This document shows, piece by piece, positions 37,901-48,672 of a DNA stretch of 64,000 nt. Made by a program: the position numbers and the translations under genes. The notes under the pieces were generated by a model, which saw nothing but the letters and a program-made list of their open reading frames with translations, was not told the origin of the DNA and ran no database searches. The DNA lies in assembly GCF_032854445.1 (NCBI RefSeq), contig NC_088301.1:4823703-4887702 (forward strand), given 5' to 3'. The number at the start of each line of letters is the position of its first letter. Position 1 is the first letter of the stretch. The stretch comes from Liolophura sinensis (taxonomy: Eukaryota > Mollusca > Polyplacophora > Chitonida > Chitonidae).

Positions 37901-38018
37901 CGTTCGCTTGTATGCAAACAGCCATGCTAATCAGGACAATAATGAACAGGTTTCTGCTAAACGGCAATATACCACAGCGTCTTGAACTGAGCACGTGACA
38001 TGGTAGAGAATCTATCAT
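25981..38018 (-). CDS. short-chain collagen C4-like secreted protein
   Basis: An extracellular collagenous protein of about 1000 residues. Exons (minus): 38018-37896, 37322-37217, 36057-33781, 28190-28175, 27296-27228, 26465-25981. All junctions are GT-AG and phase-matched. Exon 1 has a signal segment ([12 protein letters not shown] then IQANA). Exon 2 is acidic and ends with RLKR, a possible furin-type site. Exon 3 holds roughly 240 Gly-X-Y triplets in a 12-residue pattern GxKGDxGPxGPx, rich in KGD/KGE triplets that by family knowledge stabilise the triple helix, with three RGD triplets. Exons 5-6 encode the C-terminal domain: [72 protein letters not shown] and LTCVVCTK at the stop, with many paired cysteines. 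Domain order matches sponge-type short-chain collagens. Odd: the reading frame shifts near 34551, 34291, 34180-34215, 34050, 33893 and 33870, while 34.56-36.06 kb is clean. This may be an assembly fault or decay. Confidence 0.85.
28045..28155. repeat. 15-bp AT-rich repeat
   Basis: Seven or so tandem copies of ACTTTGAAAATATAA with small changes lie just inside intron 3 of the collagen gene, next to the microexon's donor. Confidence 0.85.
28175..28190 (-). CDS. 16-nt microexon of the collagen gene
   Basis: GGATCATCACCAGAAG is preceded on the minus strand by a pyrimidine tract ending CCTTTTTCAG and followed by GTAAGT. It receives phase 0 from KGDK at 33781 and delivers phase 1 to the next exon at 27296, giving GSSPE plus a split valine before GGSVYTRW. 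Sixteen bases are exactly what is needed to connect the phase-0 collagen exon to the phase-1 domain exon, which strongly supports it. It forms the short hinge between triple helix and C-terminal domain. Confidence 0.8.
28390..29660. repeat. 29-bp minisatellite, about 43 copies
   Basis: Tandem copies of a 29-bp unit around GACTGTTATCACAGTGACTG and GTTGTCACA fill this part of collagen intron 3. Units alternate between ACTGGTTGTC, ACCACTTGTC and GCCGCTTGTC forms. Each unit carries TTATCACAGTGA and TTGTCACAG blocks, which are near-inverse and could form local hairpins. Copies are diverged and some have one- or two-base length changes. Confidence 0.95.
29790..33605. repeat. 33-bp minisatellite, about 115 copies, higher-order structure
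   Basis: The largest array in the window: a 33-bp unit reading CTCTACCTCTCTGCCTGTGT then TTGTGTATGTGAC, with a common 30-bp variant lacking CTC and a 27-28-bp variant lacking TGTGT. Blocks of variant units are repeated at longer intervals, about 487 bp between 29934 and 30421 and about 355 bp between 31742 and 32097, showing duplication of multi-unit blocks. It is pyrimidine-biased on the plus strand. It lies wholly inside intron 3 of the collagen gene. Its open frames of up to 361 codons are by-products of the 11-codon period. Confidence 0.97.
33781..36057 (-). repeat. 36-bp-periodic collagenous exon
   Basis: The collagen exon is itself an old tandem repeat of 36 bp (12 residues, x-G-x-K-G-D-x-G-P-x-G-P), with about 60 units diverged enough that neighbouring units differ at many synonymous positions. 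The conserved Gly spacing with variable third positions is the mark of selection on protein. This separates it from the minisatellites in the adjoining intron. The antisense proline-rich frames here are shadows. Confidence 0.85.
36075..36165 (-). mobile_element. SINE family B fragment
   Basis: GGAGTACCTAGAGTAAACCA and TTGACTTTTGGCAAGTTA match, in reverse orientation, the GCCAAAGGTCGGTGGTTTA block of the SINE B copies. It lies in collagen intron 2, just upstream of the collagenous exon. It is short and diverged. Confidence 0.5.
37500..37625 (+). mobile_element. SINE family B copy, degenerate
   Basis: GGTCGGTGGTTTACGCTCAT, TTTCCTCCACTCA and a tail AGTTCGGCGTGAAGC followed by A-rich sequence match the SINE B consensus pattern seen at 45.2 kb. 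It lies in collagen intron 1, opposite to the direction of the gene. Confidence 0.6.
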
Positions 38019-38514
38019 CTCGCAGAACGTGATCACTGAAAGAGACATGACATCAGATCAAAACATGTTTTTATTATAGTTAATAACTTGTCAGAATCGC
38101 AGAAATATTCATAAGTTTTGTGTTGTGAAGAAAGAAATTTGTGACATATATTCAGCAACATTGATCATATCATGCAAAGAGCTACTCAATTAAACACAAA
38201 TATAATATTCCTTTATTTATATATTTATTCATTCATCTATTTATTTTATTGGGGTTCCATACTGACGGCAAAACTATTTCAGTAAGGATTAATACAGGGG
38301 TCTGGGCTGATGGTCCGATGAAATCAAGCTGTTGTCGACCCAGCCAGAGGTAGAGTCGAACTTTATCCCTACGCATGACTGAATAAACCTTCCTCTATTC
38401 AGGGTAGACTATGAAATATTTGGTGAGTAATTCGACTTCGGTTAAATGTAACACGTTGTAAGACTAATGAAGAAACAGAGCGAAGGATCTGCTGTGACCA
38501 ATCGGTCGTAAATG
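38019..38514. other. collagen gene upstream region
   Basis: Putative promoter region of the collagen gene (minus). It is AT-rich and no TATA element at a convincing position was found. An acceptor-like TTTCAG (minus) near 38036-38041 precedes the first coding exon by about 18 nt, so an upstream untranslated exon is possible. Confidence 0.4.
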
Positions 38515-39140
38515 TGCACCTCAGACTGGACGTCACACGACCACACAAACACGAATGTCTGGGAACAAGACGTGCACCTTAGACTGGACGTCCCACGACC
38601 ACACAACGCAAATGTCTGGGAACAAGACGTGCACCTTAGACTGGACGTCCCACGACCACACAACGCAAATGTCTGGGAACAAGACGTGCACCTTAGACTG
38701 GACGTCACACGACCACACAACACGAATGTCTGGGAACAAGACGTGCACCTTAGACTGGACGTCCCACGACCACACAACGCAAATGTCTGGGAACAAGACG
38801 TGCATCTTAGACTGGACGTCACACGACCACACAAACACGAATGTCTGGGAACAAGACGTGCACCTCAGACTGGACGTCACACGACCACACAAACACGAAT
38901 GTCTGGGAACAAGACGCGCAACTCAGACTGGACGTCCCACGACCACACAACGCAAATGTCTGGGAACAAGACGTGCAACTTAGACTGGACGTCACGCGAC
39001 CACACAAACACAAATGTCTGGGAACAAGACGTGCACCTCTGACTGGACGTCACACGACCACACAACATGAATGTCTGGGAACAAGGCGTGCACTTCAGAC
39101 TGGACGTCCCACGACCACTCAACACAAATGTCTGGGAACA
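38515..39140. repeat. 57-60-bp array with repeated ACGT cores
   Basis: About 11 tandem copies of a unit reading GTCTGGGAACAAGACGTGCA, CCTTAGACTGGACGTC and CACGACCACACAA. Lengths alternate between 57 and about 59-60 bp. Every unit contains an AAGACGTGCA and a TGGACGTC(A/C)C block. Both have ACGT cores like those bound by bZIP or bHLH-PAS factors, though neither equals the canonical TGACGTCA. The array starts about 500 bp upstream of the collagen start codon. Its open frames on both strands are period artefacts. Confidence 0.93.
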
Positions 39141-39489
39141 AGCCATTCGACTCAAGAAATTTAGTGGGCATCACGTATAACACACTAAACCACTTCACCA
39201 AAACCATTCGACTCGAAAAGCTCAGTGTTGCTCAGATATTACACTGAAACACTCATTCGATTAATGATCCTTAGATGCAACACACCGGTCCACGCAGCCA
39301 ACGCCATTTGCCATTTAGAGATCACATTACCCGAGCGGAAAAGATGTAAAAAATAAAGGGGTTTTTAAAAGTTATAAAATTTGCTTGAAAAATGATTAGT
39401 TTTTTCGTTTTTCCGAAGGCCATAATCATTGTGGCCTTGTTTTCATGTAACATTTAGGACTGTATGTCACACATGAGAAAGTTCGGCTG

Positions 39490-39600
39490 TAACTTGCCAA
39501 AACGTTGTTGGTCTACTTCGAGCTATCTCGTTTCCCTCCACTCATGAACTCCTGGAGTATAGCGTTACACAAATATGAAATAAATATATGCAAGTAAATT
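39490..39600 (+). mobile_element. SINE family B fragment
   Basis: ACTTGCCAAAACGTTGTTGG, TTTCCCTCCACTCATGAAC and TATAGCGTTACACAAATATG follow the order of the SINE B body and tail, ending in an ATAAATA-type tail. It is strongly diverged. Confidence 0.5.
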
Positions 39601-41802
39601 CTCATTACACAAACATGGCTTTCTATAGGTTTTCCAAATGTTTTGAGGCTTTGGTCACATTCTCATTCACGTTGCATTTGTGCCCTGATTTACTGTCTGA
39701 TTTTCTGTGGTTCATGGAATAACCTATTCCTCAGGCCAAGGGAATGACCATCGGTCATCACTGACTGTCTGTTTGGTCAGGTGACTTGCTCTGATTGGCA
39801 CCGTCCACAAGTCAGGCCCTCGTAATTAGATCAGATATTCTTGAATACAAGACATCCATAAAACAAGTGGCATTCGCCAATAATATAGAAATCGCCAGTT
39901 TTTGTAAACAAACAAGCGGATTTGCGTCCGGAAACTGCAGTTCTCCTCGACAACAGTCGATACAAAGTACGTGGGCGACAATATGTGTTCACAAAAAATA
40001 AATAAATAAATTTAGAGGCATATCAGTGACGGATAGATCAAAATTATCGCCTTTCAGCAAATATCAGACTCGTACGTGTATAGTTATAGTGTTTAAATGA
40101 TTTTAAAGTTGACAAACACATAACTTGCTTTATAAATTTGAAAAGGTTACAAGAGGCTGATATTTTGTGAAAGATAATTATTTGAGCAATGCTTAAATAT
40201 TAGCGAAAATACTATTGAGGCTGATAGATTTTTGGTCAAAATGCTCGGTATGGCCTCTTTAAGGCATAGACATCATTTTATCAAAGTTCTTGCTAATTAT
40301 TCAGTTATGGTTTTCCTTTTTGTTCAACACTCTTTCTCCTCTGGAAGGAAACTTTACCTCAATAATTTCGTGATCAAAGCTATTCTGGAACATAAAGATT
40401 TACCTTAAGTAAATCTGAACAGGTTCTCTTCTGGGACAAAAGGACAAGCCGAGCAGCCGGTGCGGAATGTGACAGAGATCTGACTTCAGCCCTGATCGTC
40501 ACCACTTCCTCTCCCTTATAGCGGTGACATGTTGTTCAACCGAACCCTTCTTTGTGCGGCTGACTCACCATGATGGGGATCTTTGGTTCGCTGACCACGG
40601 CAGAAAAGCGAGTGTGTGTAATGTCTGCGATAGTTTGGTAATGAGTGGTTTGATACTCACAATTAACCACGAGGAAATGCCCAGAATCAAAAACAGTTTA
40701 CGTCAAGAGCCACCTCAAGAATGCTAACATGTCACACCCAAAATATACAGCTCGCCCTGCGCGATAAATATTGTTATGTAGCACTTGCCGATTACAAAAA
40801 CATACATAGTAAACAAAACATATTACCGTAACTTTAAATTATCGGTCATGTATCCATTGCATATGGTATACTTTAGTTGCCAGTATTTTTCACTTTTCAT
40901 TTATCACTCGTCACTGTAGTTGCCATTCTAGTGTGATCGTTCATTCGCTCATGACTGAAAAAAAATAATTTAACAAGCATCGAGGACAATAGCATATTGC
41001 AATAGCTGCAGTATCACTAGACTCGATGAGTGTTTTACTGCAATTTGGACCTAATTGTATTACAAGCTAGCGAGAATCTCCTAGTATTTTGGTGTGGATC
41101 TTATTCCAAAGCCATAAGTGTTTTAATTACTAATCAGTATATGATTAAAGTGCTTAAAGTTCGCACTGGTCGACTGACTGGCTGAATAGTTAAATATACA
41201 TGACACATACATGGCTATAGCAAAATCGCTAAAGCTTCTCTAAGCGAGAGTCGCCTATACAATATGTGCAAATTACTGGGAGTATATAGATGTCTTTATT
41301 AACCGTCCTCCCGCGAGTGCACAAGTCACGTCGCGACACCTACCACTAGCAATAAGAAATCACATATATTGAAACTGTTTGCCTCCATCCGTGCCACTGA
41401 GAGCGATCTGTATTTTCGCAGTGTTTTCTGCCAACATTACTTCTCTGGTCGGATGTTCTCGCAATGTTCTCGATTGCGAGCATGTTACTCGATTTGTGTA
41501 GTGATTTCACTGAATCGCCTAGAACATACCTAGCGCCTTGCCAACATCACTGCAAACTGTTGATTACTTCTCTTTGCAGTCCTATTTTCGTACTTTATAT
41601 TTTTTCTTAGTTCTTTGGTGGTTTGTGTTATACGTCGTATTGGGAATTGGCTTCGCGATTGTTGACCTGGAACGTCCTTGTAGGTTGATGGATGGTATAC
41701 GAATGTCTGTTTTTGCTTAGATTCGCAGTGTTCTCCCGGTAATTGTGATCTGTATCGACATCCTTTGATATACAGTGCAAACTAAACGTGTGCACGAAAA
41801 AC
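39601..41802. other. no recognised gene
   Basis: Frames at 39795-40001, 40524-40727 and 41538-41720 (all plus) have no recognisable motif. The stretch at about 40020-40265 shares blocks with 24.77-25.0 kb and may be a decayed inverted-repeat element. Confidence 0.4.
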
Positions 41803-42067
41803 CTATTTATTTATTTATTTATTTCATTGGTGTTTTTGACGCCGTACTCAAGAATATTTCACTTATACGTCGGCGGCCAGCATTATGGTGGAAGGAAACC
41901 GGGCAGAGCCCAGGGGAAACCCACGAACATCCGCAGGTTGCTGCCAGACCTTCCCACGTACGGCCGGAGAGAAAGCCAGCATGAGCTGGACTTGAATTCA
42001 CAGCGGCCGCATTGGTGAGAGACTCCTGGGTCATTACGCTGCGCTAGCGCGCTAAGCAACTGAGCCC
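41803..42067 (-). mobile_element. SINE family A, near full length
   Basis: From a TTTA-type tail at 41803, through GACGCCGTACTCAAGAATA, GGCGGCCAGCATTATGGTGG and CCGCAGGTTGCTG, to the tRNA-like head GCTGCGCTAGCGCGCTAAGC and AACTGAGCC at the right end. The head contains A-box- and B-box-like blocks, so the element is tRNA-derived and would be transcribed by RNA polymerase III when active. It reads on the minus strand. Confidence 0.85.
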
Positions 42068-42239
42068 ATATGTTGCGGGTACAATTCAGATATATTGTTG
42101 GGAACATTGCTATAACATTGCCATGGACTACGGCCGGTGACAGAGGTGGCCGGATTTTTTCAAAGATTGCTTGAAAAACCATTAAACGATCGACAGCGAC
42201 AAAAACTGGTGAGAGGTGAATGATGTTGAGGCTTTTCAG

Positions 42240-42830
42240 GTATCGCTTGTACTCCCACTGCTCGCTTTTACGGCTTGTACTCTCCCGCCCGGTTTTACGG
42301 CTTGTACTCCCCTGCTCACTTTTACGGCTTGTACTCCCACTGCTCGCTTTTACCGCTTGTACTCCACTGTCCGCTTTTACCGCTTGCACACCCCTGCTCG
42401 CTTTTACCGCTTGTACGACCCTGCTCGCTTTTACGGCTTGTTCTCCCCTGCTCGCTTTTACGGTGTGTACTCCCCTGCTCGCTTTTACCGCTTGTATTCC
42501 CCTGCTCGCTTTTACCGCTTGTACTCCCCTGCTTGCTTTTACTTCTTGTACTCCCCTGCTCGCTTTTACCGCTTGTACTCCCCTGATTGCTTTTACCGTT
42601 TACACTCCCCTGCACGCTTTTACGGCTTGTACTCCCACTCCTCGCTTTTACCGCTTGTGCTCTCCCTCCTCACTTTTACCGCTTGTACTCCCCTGCTCGC
42701 TTTTACCGCTTGCACACCCATGCTCGCTTTTACGGCTTGTACTCCCCTGCTCGCTTTTACGGCTTGTGCTCGCCTGCTCGCTTTTACCACTTGTGCTCTC
42801 CCTGCTCTCTTTTACTCTCTTCGCAATACT
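42240..42830. repeat. 27-bp minisatellite, about 22 copies
   Basis: About 22 copies of a 27-bp unit, CTTTTACCGCTTGTACTCCC plus CTGCTCG, with ACCGC/ACGGC and TGTACT/TGTGCT/TGCACA variants. The nine-codon period keeps several frames open on both strands. No gene is implied. SINE A lies less than 200 bp to the left. Confidence 0.95.
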
Positions 42831-43569
42831 CACACAGACAAAAGTGGCTAAGCTTTAAACTATCAGTGTCTGTTTCAATGAAATTTCACGGGGCTTTCAA
42901 CATTATTCCGGTCTTATGACGAGGGTGTCTCATTTTAGCAGACCGCACCTACCGCCGACATATTTATGGTGTTGCCTCACTGGAACGCCATGCTGCAGAT
43001 TTTATAATGACATTAGTACCAAGACTTTAAAGACTTTGGTGTGACTTAATATGGGATTGAACCCGAACCTTTCGTTTGCGAGATTGACACGTAGAGCTGG
43101 CTTTTTGACTGACCGTTTTTCATAACAAACTGACAAACTAACTGATGACCATGAAATGTTCTTCTTAAGGTGGCCATCTCCATGAAAACCCACGGCATTT
43201 GACAAGTATGTAACCAGCCTGTTTCCCACATATGGGCGAGAAATGGATTTCATCGTGAAAGCACATGTAAAACACCTATACTTGATGGCATGAAAATAGT
43301 GCTGTCAAACTCTAATCTTAATATAGTTAAGACGTACAGCGCAGAGAGAAAAAAAAAACAGAGCAGCGATGATAGAGTGGTAGCTGGCAAATGGTCACAC
43401 GTAACTGGTAAATACGGCCTCTCGTCAATTGTCAGTTTTATGCTAACTGTTCATGAAAATGCATACCACCAAGTTACACGCCCCCTATGTTGTTGCGAAT
43501 ACGAACGGTAATCTTAAATTCTCCTCACCACTGTGTTTGATGACTTAAAATACATTAACAATCCTATTC
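42831..43569. other. no recognised gene
   Basis: Short frames at 43002-43253 (-) and 43290-43511 (+) show nothing recognisable. No repeat was detected. Confidence 0.45.
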
Positions 43570-43877
43570 GTGTGGTAGAGCGTCGGGAGCGGTAGATCCA
43601 GGGTCATTCCTCGGTTGAGTCGCGCCTAAGACTTTAAAAGAGGAATTTGTAACTTCCTGCAGGATAGTGCAACGACTGATTGACCCGTATCAGTATAATG
43701 GCTCGGGCGGGGCGGTTCGGTAAGTCGTTTCAGTGAAACAGCACTAGATAAAAGAGCAGTGGAAATCCGACCTGCAACAAGGAGGCATATTACATGCACT
43801 GTAAGGATTCCTTCGTCATCATGTGACTGAAAAATGGTTAAGTACGACGTTAAACCACAAGCACTCAGTCACTCACC
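43570..43877 (+). mobile_element. SINE family D copy
   Basis: Starts within a tRNA-like head (GTGGTAGAGCGTCGGGAGC, then GGTAGATCCAGGGTCATTCC) and continues through ACTTTAAAAGAGGAA, CAGCACTAGATAAAAGAGCA and ATTCCTTCGTCATCATGTGA to the CACTCAGTCACTCACC end. It is a diverged copy of the element at 46.2 kb, with internal gaps. Confidence 0.8.
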
Positions 43878-45123
43878 ATCCATGCGTTCACAATCCGTCC
43901 CAAAAAGCTTCCACATATGGCTTATTTGTAACTCGATGATGAGTTTGTAAGTAATCAGTGAGCTCTAAAGGAGTTTAAAGCATTCCATGTTCGACCCTAC
44001 AGACAATTAAACGTGTATCTCCCCTGGATTCTGCCCTGTTTCCTCTCACCCTAATATTTGCCCCCCCCCCCCCACTCCTTTTCGTAAAAGGGAAATACTC
44101 TTGTGTACGACTTAAAAGACCAAAAAAGTAAATAAATATATCACTGTTGTGTACTGAATCAGAGGCTGTAAACCATACGTGAGTAGTGCTTGGAAATTAT
44201 AGACAATGTTGTAATTGCATTATTTACACCTGCAAGGCCTTCTAACCTTCTAGCTATTTGTTCCGAATGTTATTATTTTCGTCACCTCTATTATATTATG
44301 CCTTTACATACATAGGTGACACCGTGCCTAGTGTCGACTGTCACGACTGTTGAAGGGTAATTTCCATAAGCAACGACTAAGCGCTTTTTTCATAGAAGAG
44401 TTCATAGTTGCGGGCGGCGAGAAGCTGTTTGGTTTATAATGAATGATGCAGGGTTTTCAATTTCAGATGAAAATTCCAGCTTTGCGATATGTCCAGTATT
44501 GATAAAGGTAGGCAAACATGTCAGTGAGAAACATCATATCTGTTCCATATCTTCCCTCATGCTGGTTGCAGTCATGCACTATATCCGTAATGCCTGAATG
44601 GGTAAACGCTTTTGGAAGTCCTCATTCTTTTGCAAGTTTTATACGAATGCCATGTGAGATATTGTGTAATTGAAGTACTGTAGAACAGAAATGATATGCG
44701 TGAAAATGCGCTAGTTTACGCTTTAGGCCCTTGATCTAAAATAGAAAAGGAAGATGCCTTCGACCTTAAATAATAACCTAGTCCATCTTATTTCTTGTAA
44801 AACCGCTGCTTGATACCTATAGCAGGTTTACACAATCATTTACACCGATTCAAACACAAGACAGACCCAATTTCAAACTCAAACATTTACACACCTTCCT
44901 ATGCACATACAAGCTCATTTCAGACATAATCGTTAAAACGAACATAAAGTGGGTCGCTATATATAACTTACAGAAAAAGGTTTTAAAAGCCGACCGGATG
45001 TTGACAGCATTGAGGGATATGTACAATTTACTCCGAAATGAACATATCACGTGATACTTTCCTTGCGCTAAAAGCACTAAAAAAAAACAAAAAAAACCCC
45101 CAAAACAAAACAAAACAAACAAA
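43878..45123. other. no gene; C13 tract and A-rich tract
   Basis: A run of 13 C lies at 44061-44073 after a TTTCCTCTCACCC block that may be SINE remnant. A-rich simple sequence at about 45075-45122 leads into a SINE tail. The frame at 44850-45122 (-) reads partly through that simple sequence and is not credible. Confidence 0.5.
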
Positions 45124-45400
45124 CCGCCGTCGTATAAGTGAAATATTCTTAAGCGTGAAAAACTCCAATCAAATAAATGTTATACTCAAGTGACCATTGC
45201 CCACCTAGGACAAGTGGGTCCAAGCTGTGTGATGTATGTGTACAACAGTGCAAATGTGCACGTCACACGCGAGCAAGTTCGTCAGTAGCTCGTCGAAGGT
45301 CGATGGTTTATCCCGGGCAATCTGGTTTATGCTTCACCCATAAAATAAACCACCATCGTATAAGTGAAAAGTTCCACACTTGGCTTTAAACAAGAATCAA
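45124..45400 (+). mobile_element. SINE A tail fragment followed by SINE family B
   Basis: CCGCCGTCGTATAAGTGAAA to ACTCCAATCAAATAAATG (45124-45179) is the 3' end of SINE A. From about 45215, AGGTCGATGGTTTATCCCGG, GGTTTATGCTTCACCCATAA and CCATCGTATAAGTGAAAAG make a SINE B body sharing the CGTATAAGTGAAA segment. The two families therefore have related 3' parts, as expected if they use the same LINE machinery. Confidence 0.6.
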
Positions 45401-45597
45401 CCAATCAGTGAATCGATACCCACAAAATAAATTCCAAATCAATGCTAATTACTACAAAAATAACTAATAACAAATAAATGACCAATTTAATAACTTTCGT
45501 GTTTGTCAAATATTGGAATGACATGAGAATAAGGAATACTCTGTTGGGTAAAGGGGCAGAGGTCAAGTGAGAGTAGGAATCTGTAGCGTGTTACCCA

Positions 45598-45984
45598 TTG
45601 GACCGGCAAAGTTGTGCTGCCTATGAAAAGTCCGACGGCTTTGTGAATAATCTTTGTGATCTCACAACGGTGCGGACATTTCTCAGTGGCCATCACCTTA
45701 TAGAGATAGCCATGCGTTTACGCATCGATAGTTATACCTTACAGATGTTTATGAAGAAATCACCTTCGCAAATTGTTCCTGGGGCCATTATTTCCATGCA
45801 TTCAAACAAGATCGCCACGCCTCAGCTATTTGAGGAAGCTGTCAGGGGTATAAATCCCAAGTGTTTATGTTTTTTGTCGAGTAAGTCTTTGTGGCACGTG
45901 AGGTCAAGTCGCCATGGAGCACTGCACCTTACTTTTTCGCTTGTGGACATATACACTCTTGATCGCAGATTTACAGGTAAGTGA
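45598..45984 (+). CDS. unrecognised open frame ending at a splice donor
   Basis: An open frame of 128 codons with non-repetitive composition. I do not recognise it. Close to its end, ATTTACAG/GTAAGT is a very good donor, so this could be an exon of a lineage-specific gene rather than a free-standing frame. There is no signal peptide or clear domain. The antisense frame at 45487-45696 overlaps it. A chance frame remains the more likely reading. Confidence 0.2.
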   Translation: MDRQSCAAYEKSDGFVNNLCDLTTVRTFLSGHHLIEIAMRLRIDSYTLQMFMKKSPSQIVPGAIISMHSNKIATPQLFEEAVRGINPKCLCFLSSKSLWHVRSSRHGALHLTFSLVDIYTLDRRFTGK

Positions 45985-46165
45985 CCTAGACTTTATATTA
46001 AAAAGGCAAAACAGATAGCACTTTAATGAATTTGTTTTGTTATTGGTATGTGTTAATTTACAAATCGTTCAAGTGTTTCTGTTAGGACATGTTGGGGACA
46101 ACTCAAATGTCCTTCCGCTAGTTCGTCAAATGGGCCTTTACCAAGTAATTTGAGAAGTGCTATCC

Positions 46166-46533
46166 GGCCCCGGATAGCACAGTTGGTAGAGCGTCCGCTT
46201 CGGGACCGGTAGATCCAGGATCAATTCTTGATCGAGTCACACCTAAGACTTTAAAAGAGGAAGTTGTAACTTCCTCGCTTGGCGTTCAGCATGAAGGGGA
46301 CAGTGCAACGACTGGTTGACCTGTATCAGTATAATGGCTTGGGCGGGGCGGCTTACTTGCCTTCGGTAAGTCATCTCAGTGAAGCAGCACTAAATAAAAG
46401 AGCGGTGGAAATCCGTCCTGCAACAAGGAGGCACATTACACGTACATGCACCCTAATGATTCCTTCGTCGTCATATGACTGAAAAATTGTTGAGTACGAC
46501 GTTAAACCCCAAGCACTCACTCACTCACTCACC
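46166..46533 (+). mobile_element. SINE family D, full length
   Basis: The best copy of this family. The head GGCCCCGGATAGCACAGTTG, GTAGAGCGTCCGCTTC then GGATCAATTCTTGATCGAG resembles tRNA A- and B-boxes. A long body follows (AAAAGAGGAAGTTGTAACTT, GGGCGGGGCGGCTTACTTGC, GTGGAAATCCGTCCTGC, CCTTCGTCGTCATATGACTG), then AAGCACTCACTCACTCACTC as the 3' repeat tail. At about 370 bp it is long for a SINE. Confidence 0.85.
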
Positions 46534-48329
46534 ATTCAAATGTGATTTCGTTGTTTTAGAGTTTATGGAAATTCTCATAATTTATTTCTGCCTAAACATG
46601 GCACTCTTTATCAGTAACATATTAGTACATTAGCACTCTCACATGTGTAAACTGTACCCCCGGTTTGTCGGTCTTGCGGTCATATAAATTTACAACATTT
46701 TCACAGAATGCTGTATTGATTACCGGTACGTATTAGCTTATAGAATCTCTAGGCCTTTATTGCTCCGACGGGTTATACATAAATACTACAGACAGTAGAT
46801 AATACAAATATTAGTTTGATCTTTATGTGTACAAAGCTTTATGTGTACAAATTTCCTCTCGCGTTGCCTTCCTGACAAAACGATGATATGAACTCACCAC
46901 AATTCACTTATTATAACTGCCTTTGCTGGACCCAGTTACTGTAGTTCATTGTAGGTCACAGGAACAGTTTTCGGAATAACTTTAGTGTTTAAATTGTACA
47001 ACTTTTACTGTATTATTCAAATTTTCTTTAATTTTATAATCATTACATCAGTCTCTAAGGTGGTCATAAAGAACAACGTACGATCTCACTCAGTCAGCAT
47101 GTTTCACACTTCTATCTAGTTCCGCTTAACGAGTCGGTGGAGATTTGGTTAACATATCACTGCTTTACAGATCAAGTGTGTAACAGAGTGTAAAACAGGA
47201 GTGCATCAGATAAGTGTTTGAGGGCATTTTAAACATGTAGTGTGTTTGATAGGAGGCGATGGCACGATCTTATTAATCATTTCTTAGTTTTTTATAAGAC
47301 AGAGAGACAAAAATTATGAAGAATGCGGATCTATTGATGGAGTATAGGTATAACGCCATACACAGGGACATCTAATTTATTCTACGATGGGCATAATATT
47401 ATATTTCATTTAGCAAGTCGCCTATATTCAGAGATCTGTAAAATCAGTTATACTCACTACAAAAATTGTCTATAGTCAGTGACACGTAGCAACACAAGCT
47501 CTACACATGAATATGTTGGAAGTCTGTATCATTGCAAGGAAAATGAAGTTAGAACAATTCATGGTTTTGCAGTCCATAAGCTCGGTTTCGGCGGTAAGAA
47601 CCCATTGCCTTGGGTGACGTCACAATTATTAATAAAACAGTGGCATGCTGGATATTGCACGGAGTTCAACGTGTTTTGACGGAGGGCGAGATGAGTTACC
47701 TCTACTGCTATCAACTTAACTGTAAACCCTGTTACTGACACTGTCATATTTGAAATTGTTTACACGTTTTAGTATGATATAACCTTAATAAATGGATTTT
47801 AGTTTATCTCTTGTAGTATATGATCTCACGACGGTGTGGATTTAGAGACGGATGTTAAGAAATTAAAGCCATGTAGTCTATTCACAGAGACAGTAGTGTA
47901 GGCTGTATTACGGCGTGGAGTTCTAACCGCTTGTTGGTGCAGCCATTGTGAAACAAATTACTCTCCACGCTCTTTGTCCAATATGCAACTTGCTTTTGAA
48001 TAATTATTACGTCACCCGAGGCAATCAGTTCTTTGTGTCGAAACTAAAGTTTAACATTATGAATTGGAAAAAGTATTCTAACTGCATTTTTCTTGTAAAT
48101 AAGGACCTTCAGCATGTCAATGTGTGAAGCTTGGGTTGTTACGTGTCACTGGCTAAAGGCAGTTATGTAAGCGAATGATTTTACAGACAGCTGAATATAG
48201 GTGACTCTCTAAAAGAAATAGACTATATCTTCAAATGTGTGTGGAAACGGTCTTAATGCATAGTACCTTATCAGGGGGTGAGCGATCTTATTGTCGTCTT
48301 AACAACATAAAGAAAAGAATTTAAAGCCT
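46534..48329. other. no recognised gene
   Basis: AT-rich sequence with short frames only (47479-47679 +, 47559-47747 -). No repeat array or element was recognised. Confidence 0.45.
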
Positions 48330-48341
48330 CACCCGCATTGA

Positions 48342-48660
48342 GTGAGTGAGTGCTTGGGGTTTAACGTCGTACTCAACAATTTTTCAGTCATATGACGACG
48401 AAGGAATCATTAGGGTGCATGCACGTGTAATGTGCCTCCTTGTTGCAGGACGGATTTCCACCGCTCTTTTATTTAGTGCTGCATCACTGAGACGACTTAC
48501 CGAAGGCAAGTAAGCCGCCCCGCCCGAGCCATTATTCTGATACGGGTCAACCAGTCGTTGCACTATCCCCTTCATGCTGAAGTTACAACTTCCTCTTTTA
48601 AAGTCTTAGGTGTGACTCGACCAAGGATTGATCCTGGATCTACCGGTCCCGAAGCGGACG
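48342..48660 (-). mobile_element. SINE family D with 12-bp target-site duplication
   Basis: A minus-strand copy beginning with the GTGAGTGAGTGCTTGGGG end and closing in the tRNA-like head at GCGTCCGCTTCGGG, so about 25 bp of the 5' end are missing. CACCCGCATTGA lies directly on both sides (48330-48341 and 48661-48672). A perfect 12-bp duplication shows LINE-driven insertion and a fairly recent event, since both copies are still identical. Confidence 0.9.
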
Positions 48661-48672
48661 CACCCGCATTGA

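Noticed and set aside
46166-46260. tRNA gene suggested by A-box and B-box-like blocks
   Set aside because: The blocks form the head of a SINE present in several copies. The arms do not make a convincing cloverleaf.
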